A stretch of 30,157 nt of DNA from NCBI GenBank assembly GCA_028691385.1, contig JAQUZL010000004.1:1-30157 (forward strand), read 5' to 3'. Origin of the DNA: Oscillospiraceae bacterium (GTDB taxonomy: Bacteria > Bacillota > Clostridia > Oscillospirales > Oscillospiraceae). The notes under the pieces are model-generated. The model worked only from the letters and a program-made list of their open reading frames with translations, was not told where the DNA came from and did not search any database. Shown one piece after another: positions 24,501 through 30,157 of the stretch (the first letter of the stretch is position 1; every line of letters starts with the position of its first letter). Position numbers and translations under genes: made by a program.

Positions 24501-25246
24501 GCCATGTGAACTTTGAGGTGGCAAAAAGCGGTATGGACGCCGTGAAGAAGCTGGGCAGGGCGATTGCGCAGGGCGAGCACTTTGATCTGTGCCTGATGGA
24601 CTGGAAAATGCCGGGTTTGGATGGCATTGAAACCGTGAAGCTGATCCGTGAGATTTCTCCGGACGGGCTGCCCATTGTGATTGTGACCGGCTATGATTTC
24701 AGTGAGATTGAAAGCGAGGCAAGGGCGGCGGGCGTGAACCATATTGTCAGCAAGCCCCTGTTCCAGTCGTCGCTGTTTGACATCTTGGTCAACAACTATG
24801 GCGGCTATACGCCCAAAGATACGCCGAATACCTTCTGTCATGATTTTGCGGGTGTCCATGTCCTGATTGCGGAAGATAATTACGTCAATATGGACATTGC
24901 GGTGCGGCTGCTGAAAAAGGTGCATATCACCGCGGACGAAGCGGCCGACGGCCAAGAAGCCGTGGACAAGTTTACCGCATCTGCGCCCGGCACCTACGAT
25001 GCAATCTTTATGGACGTGCAGATGCCGGTGCTCGATGGCTATATGGCGACAAAGAAAATTCGCGCCTCGGCGCATCCGGCGGCAAAGACCATTCCCATTT
25101 TTGCCATGACGGCCAACGCGTTTCAAGAGGACGTAGCCAAATCACTGGAGGCCGGCATGAACGAGCATATCTCAAAACCCATGGATGCGGATGTCTTATT
25201 TGATGTGCTTGGCAAATACCTCAGAGAAAAAAGTGGAACGGCATAG
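21545..25246 (+). CDS. hybrid histidine kinase with two extracytoplasmic solute-binding domains (BvgS-like)
   Basis: This 1233-residue protein has a signal peptide at about 1-28 (core IAAILLLAVMSTLVI, cut after AVA). Two tandem solute-binding domains of the bacterial family-3 type follow. The first (about 33-285) starts KQTIRVGFFAFDG and includes NGEIDLLTSAQKTESR. The second (about 300-525) includes GVPVGIVPDIVAELS. One membrane helix lies near 537-560 and a PAS-like domain at about 575-700. The HisKA box MSHEIRTPLNA has His727, and HATPase motifs are NLLSNAVKFTP, DTGVGMD and GSGLGLSIA. Receivers have Asp1019 (LMDWKMPGLDG) and Asp1157 (FMDVQMPVLDG). It probably binds an amino acid or other small solute outside the cell and starts a phosphorelay. 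AGGGG precedes the ATG. An HPt gene follows 18 nt later, supplying the missing relay module. Confidence 0.95.
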   Translation: MRKIIKSMIAAILLLAVMSTLVITPAVAASGKQTIRVGFFAFDGYHMVDENEQKSGYGYDYLQSMARYTDWVYDYVGYDKSWADMQTMLENGEIDLLTSAQKTESRMDKFDFSDDPIGTSCTTLTVKEGNNQFLAEDYENYGGMRVGMLKLNSRNLDFADFAAEQGFFQQETDPARIQQAVDDGCISGSQKSRDSLYAHTTWYDDTDAMVAALQNGDVDAIVSSNLRATENEWVIATFSPSDFYVVVRKGDTQLLSQVNYAISQIKKYEPMLQNVLFDQYYSLAEQEQISFTAAERAYINALKADGTKIKALIKPSRAPLSAFESGVPVGIVPDIVAELSARTGIEFEIVETASEAEYEQMALHDDIVLKLDTGMTYSEAESHNYKCTDPYLELSISAISLKNNADRKTIAAMRDTRLTRKYVEKRVPAEYITYYDTMQACVEAVKSGKQDVMFANTFSVQRILSEDATNRLTSFVVLGFTSQLQIGVKTDAPVELLTILNKGVNSLSSNQVKNIVNANCDFKNQAYSFEGFMYNNPFLVGTILCLVFLVVLGMILTGSRHRRMELEKEKNREFERFIKYVCKTNDEVSELDMHRRCKKTYRVSDGNVVVEEQPLNAVKDAKAHPDDMEKLNEVLATDNIRKLVDTNDEIYLEYRLMNEQGSYEWHAFTAQGMERDKLHPNSCIVFDKNIDEAKQLEQQQRQQLKDALAMAQSASAAKGSFMSRMSHEIRTPLNAIIGYITLEKTCDNVAELQSYVGKSEIAAKNLLGLLNDILDISSIESGRMKIANELFDFKQLISALSTMYYSQCEQKGIAFETILTGITEEVLIGDKLRVNQILLNLLSNAVKFTPKGGSVTFGIAQQSIHNNRVYICFSVTDTGVGMDEEFRSRIFTPFEQESALTAQKHGGSGLGLSIAKNLVDMMDGTIQVDSQKGVGTTFKVTLSFGYDDNHTRSQLNESYDFSHVRVLIVDDEENVRDYLGLLMQRCHVNFEVAKSGMDAVKKLGRAIAQGEHFDLCLMDWKMPGLDGIETVKLIREISPDGLPIVIVTGYDFSEIESEARAAGVNHIVSKPLFQSSLFDILVNNYGGYTPKDTPNTFCHDFAGVHVLIAEDNYVNMDIAVRLLKKVHITADEAADGQEAVDKFTASAPGTYDAIFMDVQMPVLDGYMATKKIRASAHPAAKTIPIFAMTANAFQEDVAKSLEAGMNEHISKPMDADVLFDVLGKYLREKSGTA

Positions 25247-25264
25247 AAAGGGGCGGCGATTCTT

Positions 25265-25600
25265 ATGGACGCCAAATTGATTGATATGGCAGACGGCGTG
25301 CGCCGATTTGCGGGAGATTTGGACGGTTACACCGAAACGCTGCAACTGTTTTTGACAAAAAACAATCTGGCGGAGATTCGCCGGTGCATCGAAACCGGGG
25401 ATGAAGCAAATCTCAAGGAATATACGCACGCACTGAAAGGCATGGCCGGCGGCCTTGGGCTGCTTCGCCTGTTTGAAGTGGTCAGCGATGTATATGCAAG
25501 GCTTCGTGATGGAAGTATGACCGATGCTGCGGCGGAATTTGCGCCGGTTTTCGTTGTGCTTGACGAAACAATGCAGACGATCAAAGAAATATTGGCATAA
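25265..25600 (+). CDS. stand-alone HPt phosphotransfer protein
   Basis: This 111-residue, mostly helical protein contains the HPt box YTHALKGMAGGLGL with the predicted phospho-acceptor His55. Residues around it (LKG, small glycines and a leucine-rich second helix LLRLFEVVSDVYARL) match the four-helix bundle of HPt domains. It has no other domain. HPt proteins carry phosphate between the receiver of a hybrid kinase and a final receiver. Being encoded between two hybrid proteins that lack an HPt domain of their own, it is the natural hub for both. AAAGGGG lies about 11 nt upstream of ATG. The next gene starts 14 nt after its stop. Confidence 0.9.
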   Translation: MDAKLIDMADGVRRFAGDLDGYTETLQLFLTKNNLAEIRRCIETGDEANLKEYTHALKGMAGGLGLLRLFEVVSDVYARLRDGSMTDAAAEFAPVFVVLDETMQTIKEILA

Positions 25601-25614
25601 AAGGGGGCTGAAGC

Positions 25615-27960
25615 ATGGGCGATTCGGCAAAAAAAACAATACTGATTGTCGATGATGTGTTTTCAAATCAGAGAGCGCTGCAGTCGATCTTTCGCAACCA
25701 ATATGAAACGATTGTTGCCGAAAACGGCGTGCAGGCTTTACAAATACTGGAAAGCGGCAGAAAGATTGATCTCATGCTGCTTGATATTCACATGCCGGTC
25801 ATGGATGGGTTTGAAGTGCTCAAACGGCTTGGCGCAGAGCATCTGCCGGTCGTCATCATCACGTCGGATGACGATACGCACACAGAGCTGAAGGCGCTGC
25901 GGCTGGGAGCGCAGGATCTCATTACCAAGCCCTTTGAGCCGACGCTGATCGCCCACCGAATCGGCAGCATTTTAGAAAAGGCGGAGGCCGCCAGCATTGT
26001 CAACGAGCATCGCATGCTGATTCACAGTATTGTGACCTTGGATTATGATCTTGTGGTTACGCTGAACAAGCAAACCGGCGTTTGTCAGATGCATAATCTG
26101 GCTGACAAATTTGAACAGGCCGCGGGCGTGCAGGACTACGAGGCGTTTCTTGCCTGCTTGACAAGCACCCGTGTTGGCGAACAAACCCGCAGCAGCGTGC
26201 AAACGGCGTTGTCGCTTGCGACGGTCAGACAGGCGCTCGCGGGTGCTGGCAGCTATGAATATGTTTTCCAAATGAACCGAGAAAACGAAACGGTAACCTA
26301 TAAAAGAGCAAAATATTCGGAAATGGCCGACGGCGTTCACCTGCTGATGACGATCACGGACATCACCAAGTTAAAGCTGGACGAGCAAAAACAGCAGGCC
26401 GAATTGCGAAAGGCCTATATCCAAGCCCAGCAGGCCAACCGTGCCAAAACGGAGTTTTTGTCCAGAATGAGCCATGATTTCCGCACACCACTCAATGCCG
26501 TAATTGGTTTTTCGAATCTTGCCGTGGAAGAAACAAAAGAGCCGCAGACGGCAGACTATCTGCAAAAAATCAGCGCTTCGGGAAAATACCTGTTGGGGCT
26601 GATTAACGATGTGCTGGATATGACCAAAATTGACAGCGGTGCAATGACGCTGCACTTTGAGCCGTGCCTGCTGACCGAATTTGATTACGGCATCGAATCC
26701 GTCATTCGCCCGATTATGGATCGGAATGGAATTCACTTCCACTATGCCATGGGCTGTGGCGCCACCTGCGTTTCAACGGACAAGCTGCGGTTTAATCAAA
26801 TATTCTTTAATCTGCTTTCCAATGCCGCAAAATTTACGCCCGTCGGTGGCACGGTAGACTTTTTGGCAGAGTCCTTGTCCAAAACAGCCACAATGCACCG
26901 CGTGCGGTTTGTTGTGCGGGATAACGGCATTGGCATGAGCGAAAAATTCCAAAAACGGATGTTTGATGCGTTTTCACAGGAATCGTCCACCCATATTTCC
27001 AACGAGGAAGGCAGCGGGCTGGGCCTGTCGATTGTCTATCATCTGGTGAAGCTGATGGGCGGAACCATTTCCTGCAAAAGCAAATTGAATGAGGGCACCG
27101 AATTTGTTGTAGAGCTGGATCTTACGCTTGCGCAGCCCCCGCAGGCGTCCGCGCATCTCACGCCGCCGCGCCCGCAATGCTTGCTGGGAAAACGAATTCT
27201 GCTTTGTGAAGATCATCCGCTCAACAAGCAAATCGCTGTCAAGCTGCTGGAAAAGCAGGGGATGCTGGTGGAGCACGCCGCCAATGGCCAGCTGGGGGTG
27301 GAACGGTTCGCGGGCACGCCGGAGGGGTACTACGACGGAATTTTGATGGATATTCGCATGCCTGTCATGGATGGGCTGGAAGCCACCAAGGCGATTCGCG
27401 CGCTGCCGCGCGCTGACAGCAAAACGATTCCCATTATTGCCATGACGGCCAATGCGTTCGACGAAGACATCAAAGTGAGCTTTGCGGCCGGCATGAATGC
27501 CCATTTGTCGAAGCCAATCAATCCGCAGGCGCTCTATCATTGCCTGGAAAAATGTATTCTTGACGTCGCTGCCCCCAAGAATCGCAAGCTTAAAATTTTG
27601 GTTGTGGATGACGTGGAAGTCAATCTGGAAGTGATGCGCTTGGCGCTGAAAGATTATTACATCGTGCTCTGCGCATATAACGGCGTGCAGGCCTTGGACG
27701 TCATCTCACAAAATCAGGACATTGCCGCCGTGATTACAGATCTTCAAATGCCGGAAATGGATGGTCCTGCGCTGATAACCGCCATCCGAAAAGAAGCGAA
27801 ATATAAAACGGTTGCAATTCTTGCGAACACACAATATGGCGATCCCCAGCAGGAAGAAGAAATCCTTTCGCTGGGAGCGGACGACTTCGTATACAAGCCG
27901 ACGACCCCATCCATCGTCCGCATTCGTTTGGCCAATGTTCTGTGCAAATACCGCAGGTGA
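25615..27960 (+). CDS. REC-PAS-histidine kinase-REC-REC hybrid protein
   Basis: This 781-residue soluble protein starts at an ATG with AAGGGGG 7 nt upstream. The N-terminal receiver (about 8-122) has VDDVFSN and Asp57 (LLDIHMPVMDG). A PAS-like region covers about 135-250 (ending LLMTITDITKL), followed by a coiled coil. The HisKA box is MSHDFRTPLNA with His287. HATPase motifs are NLLSNAAKFTP, RDNGIGMS and GSGLGLSIV. A second receiver has Asp579 (LMDIRMPVMDG), and a third at the C-terminus has VVDDVEVN and Asp709 (ITDLQMPEMDG). With no membrane segment, it can receive phosphate at the first receiver and act as a kinase controlled by an upstream relay. No DNA-binding domain is present. It probably works with the HPt protein and the solute-binding kinase. 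Confidence 0.93.
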   Translation: MGDSAKKTILIVDDVFSNQRALQSIFRNQYETIVAENGVQALQILESGRKIDLMLLDIHMPVMDGFEVLKRLGAEHLPVVIITSDDDTHTELKALRLGAQDLITKPFEPTLIAHRIGSILEKAEAASIVNEHRMLIHSIVTLDYDLVVTLNKQTGVCQMHNLADKFEQAAGVQDYEAFLACLTSTRVGEQTRSSVQTALSLATVRQALAGAGSYEYVFQMNRENETVTYKRAKYSEMADGVHLLMTITDITKLKLDEQKQQAELRKAYIQAQQANRAKTEFLSRMSHDFRTPLNAVIGFSNLAVEETKEPQTADYLQKISASGKYLLGLINDVLDMTKIDSGAMTLHFEPCLLTEFDYGIESVIRPIMDRNGIHFHYAMGCGATCVSTDKLRFNQIFFNLLSNAAKFTPVGGTVDFLAESLSKTATMHRVRFVVRDNGIGMSEKFQKRMFDAFSQESSTHISNEEGSGLGLSIVYHLVKLMGGTISCKSKLNEGTEFVVELDLTLAQPPQASAHLTPPRPQCLLGKRILLCEDHPLNKQIAVKLLEKQGMLVEHAANGQLGVERFAGTPEGYYDGILMDIRMPVMDGLEATKAIRALPRADSKTIPIIAMTANAFDEDIKVSFAAGMNAHLSKPINPQALYHCLEKCILDVAAPKNRKLKILVVDDVEVNLEVMRLALKDYYIVLCAYNGVQALDVISQNQDIAAVITDLQMPEMDGPALITAIRKEAKYKTVAILANTQYGDPQQEEEILSLGADDFVYKPTTPSIVRIRLANVLCKYRR

Positions 27961-28012
27961 TAAAAATAGATGCATTCGGGCAGCGTGCGCAATTGTTGAG
28001 GAGGGAACTGAC

Positions 28013-30157
28013 GTGAACAGAACGATCATGCTGATTGTAGATGATGTCGAAGCAAATAGAGCGGCGCTGGCAAGCTCTTTCTTAACGCAATTCACAATTG
28101 CATCCGCAGCCAATGGCGTCGAGGCGAAAGCATACGTGGAGTCCCATGGCGCGGATGTTGCCATTGTACTGCTGGATATTATAATGCCGGATATGAACGG
28201 CATTGAATTTTTGAAATGGCTTACGGCCAGCGGGTATCGCAATATTCCTGTGGTGGCCCTTACGGCCGAGCCAAGCTACCAGCTGGAGGCGCTCAGAAAT
28301 GGCGCATGGGATTTTGTTGTCAAGCCGGTTGAACAGGACATTTTGCAGGCGCGGGTCAATAACGTTTTGGGCAGATACGGATTTCTGCGTGAAAAGGCAA
28401 TCAATGCCGCGCTGGAAGCGGCAAACGACAAGCTGGAACAGACAAAACGGCAGATTGATCATCTGGTCAACAGCATCCCCGGCGGCATCGCAATCTACCG
28501 CATGACCGACCGGTTTGAAACACTGTACTTTTCAGATGGCGTAGCGGAGCTGTCCGGGCATACACGCGAAGAGTATGAGAACAGAATCGGCGATGATGCG
28601 AGCAGCATTATGTATCCGCCGGACAAACAACGACTGATGGCTGCCACGGTCAAACTGCTTCAAAAGGGAAAGCCCATTGATGAAATGTATCGGATCTACC
28701 ACAAGGACGGTCATCTTGTATGGGTGCATCTCAACGGATTGCCGATGGAGCAGACGTCGGCAGGAACGCTCGTCTATGCCGTATTTCAAGGAATGGCGGC
28801 ACAGACACAGCTCTATCAAAGCGTGCTTGATAAAACGCAGACAGCCGTTTATGCCTGCGATGTCGATACGTATGACATTTTGTATTTTAACCAGAAGATG
28901 GCGACTTTTGCGGGCGTAGAGCCGACGTCGGTGTCCGGAAAAAAGTGCTACCACTATTTTTTCCATCGGGACTCCCCCTGCACGTTTTGTCACATGAGCG
29001 CCATGAAAAGAGATACCATACTGGAGCGGGAATTCACATATCCCAATACACAGAAAACCTACAGCATGAAGGGCACGCTGATCGATTGGAACCGAATCAC
29101 GGCGCATGTGGAGTATATTGAGGATATTACGCAGCAGAAAGCGGCGAAAGCGAAAAACGCGGCCCTGCTTGCACAGCTTGGATCCATTATGGAACATGTT
29201 CCGGGCGCGCTGTGTCTGTATAAAGCAACGGGCACGACGCTCGAGCCGCTGGTTCACAACAAAGCATTCTATGAAACATTTGGCTATTCCGAGGAGCATA
29301 TGCGGGCTGTGGATTCAAAAACAGAATTTTTGAATGTGCATCCCGATGACCTTGCGGACTTCAAGGAGAAAACAAGCCAAGCAATTCAAACATCGTCCCC
29401 GCTGAATTATACCTATCGGTTTTTTAATGACCGCAAGGGCGCTTATATTTGGCTTTATATGCAGGCCTCCGTGATGCAGCAGCCGGATGGCGTCAAGCTT
29501 TGTTATGCCAGCTTTACCGACGTCACCGAAGAGCGGCGCAACCGGGAGCAGCTGATCAATGCGCAAAACAGCATTCAGGCGCTGCAAAAGCAGGCGGAGG
29601 AAACGCTTGGAAATTATCAGACCCTGGTGAACACCATGCCGGGCGGGATCGCGCTGTATGAGATTGACGGCGAGCGTGTGCTCACAAAATTCTACAGCGA
29701 TGGACTCTGCGCATTGTCCGGGTATTCCCGGGAAGAACGGGACGCCATTTGTGCCGAAGACGCGATGGCGCTGACCTACGAGGAGGATGTTCCTGCGCTC
29801 GCTGCGGCCATACAAAATGCAATCAGGGAGGAATCCGACCTGCAGCGCACCTATCGCATCAAGACAAAAAGCGGAGTTCCGCATTATGTAAACCTGAAAG
29901 CAACTTTTGTGCGCGGGGAAAGCGGCAAAGCGGAGTTTCATGCGGTATTTTCGGATGTGGACGACATGAAACGGCTGGAGGAAGCCGCCAACGAGCAACA
30001 GCTGCGCTACGAGGTGGCGATCAAAAGCTCCGGCATCAACATTTGGGAATATGATATTCAAACGGACTGCCTGACCGTTGTTTCGAATTCAGCCAGAATC
30101 AAACAGAACTGCTATACCATTGAGCACTATGTTGCCTCAACTGTGGAGCATGACTAT
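28013..30157 (+). CDS. response-regulator/multi-PAS signalling protein, 3' end outside window (partial)
   Basis: This is an open frame of 715 codons to the right edge. I chose GTG 28013 because GGAGGG lies 7 nt upstream; the internal ATG at 28028 would cut into the first receiver strand. The receiver (about 5-120) has VDDVEAN and Asp55 (LLDIIMPDMNG). A coiled coil (about 128-150) is followed by PAS domains near 150-265, 267-380, 390-510 and 537-655, and the start of a fifth near 664. PAS 1, 3 and 4 share the xxxPG(G/A)xxxY opening. PAS 2 has a Cys/His cluster (GKKCYHYF...DSPCTFCHM). The missing C-terminus probably holds a kinase or another output domain, which cannot be told here. It is the fourth gene of the signalling operon, 52 bp after the previous one. 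Confidence 0.88.
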   Translation, partial: MNRTIMLIVDDVEANRAALASSFLTQFTIASAANGVEAKAYVESHGADVAIVLLDIIMPDMNGIEFLKWLTASGYRNIPVVALTAEPSYQLEALRNGAWDFVVKPVEQDILQARVNNVLGRYGFLREKAINAALEAANDKLEQTKRQIDHLVNSIPGGIAIYRMTDRFETLYFSDGVAELSGHTREEYENRIGDDASSIMYPPDKQRLMAATVKLLQKGKPIDEMYRIYHKDGHLVWVHLNGLPMEQTSAGTLVYAVFQGMAAQTQLYQSVLDKTQTAVYACDVDTYDILYFNQKMATFAGVEPTSVSGKKCYHYFFHRDSPCTFCHMSAMKRDTILEREFTYPNTQKTYSMKGTLIDWNRITAHVEYIEDITQQKAAKAKNAALLAQLGSIMEHVPGALCLYKATGTTLEPLVHNKAFYETFGYSEEHMRAVDSKTEFLNVHPDDLADFKEKTSQAIQTSSPLNYTYRFFNDRKGAYIWLYMQASVMQQPDGVKLCYASFTDVTEERRNREQLINAQNSIQALQKQAEETLGNYQTLVNTMPGGIALYEIDGERVLTKFYSDGLCALSGYSREERDAICAEDAMALTYEEDVPALAAAIQNAIREESDLQRTYRIKTKSGVPHYVNLKATFVRGESGKAEFHAVFSDVDDMKRLEEAANEQQLRYEVAIKSSGINIWEYDIQTDCLTVVSNSARIKQNCYTIEHYVASTVEHDY

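Overview
The window looks like chromosomal DNA from a Gram-positive bacterium of the class Clostridia with moderately high GC content. The evidence is strong AGGAG-type ribosome sites, SigA-type promoters, a Sec/lipobox binding protein, and large PAS-rich hybrid histidine kinases of the kind common in Oscillospiraceae/Lachnospiraceae-like genomes. The genus cannot be named from the sequence. No tRNA, rRNA, CRISPR array, insertion sequence or phage gene was seen.

Layout. (1) 1-6948, minus strand: two very large multi-PAS hybrid histidine kinases in one transcription unit with its own SigA-like promoter. The downstream one (1-3589) runs off the left edge. (2) 7000-9771, minus strand: a CorA-type Mg2+ channel, a SpoU/TrmH-type RNA 2'-O-methyltransferase and an Sfp-type phosphopantetheinyl transferase. 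A near-consensus SigA promoter sits upstream of the last and a terminator follows corA. (3) 9862-21080, plus strand: a sigma-54 activator (PAS-AAA+-HTH) with its own terminator. It is followed by a convincing -24/-12 promoter with an upstream palindrome, and then a ten-gene operon. The operon encodes a HpcH/HpaI aldolase, a D-2-hydroxyacid dehydrogenase, an IolB-like isomerase, a UlaG-like metallo-hydrolase, a zinc-dependent MDR dehydrogenase, a creatininase-family hydrolase, a complete TRAP transporter (DctP, DctQ, DctM) and a 3-hydroxyacyl-CoA-dehydrogenase-fold enzyme. It ends in a perfect 21-bp terminator stem. (4) 21081-21246: a gene-free stretch between two terminators that may be a structured small RNA. 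(5) 21347-30157, plus strand: a signalling operon with a hybrid kinase carrying two extracytoplasmic solute-binding domains, a stand-alone HPt protein, a REC-PAS-kinase-REC-REC protein, and a REC-multi-PAS protein that runs off the right edge.

How it may work together (inference). The TRAP system would import an acidic or polyhydroxylated compound. The MDR dehydrogenase, creatininase-like hydrolase, IolB-like isomerase and UlaG-like enzyme would oxidise, open and isomerise it without phosphorylation, since no sugar kinase is present. The aldolase would then cleave it to pyruvate plus an aldehyde, with the two other dehydrogenases handling hydroxyacid/oxoacid steps. The enzyme set partly resembles the non-phosphorylating inositol route (IolM/IolN-like) but is combined with an IolB-like enzyme and a TRAP carrier under sigma-54 control. 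The substrate is not known. The flanking phosphorelay proteins carry many receivers and one HPt but show no DNA-binding output domain in the window.
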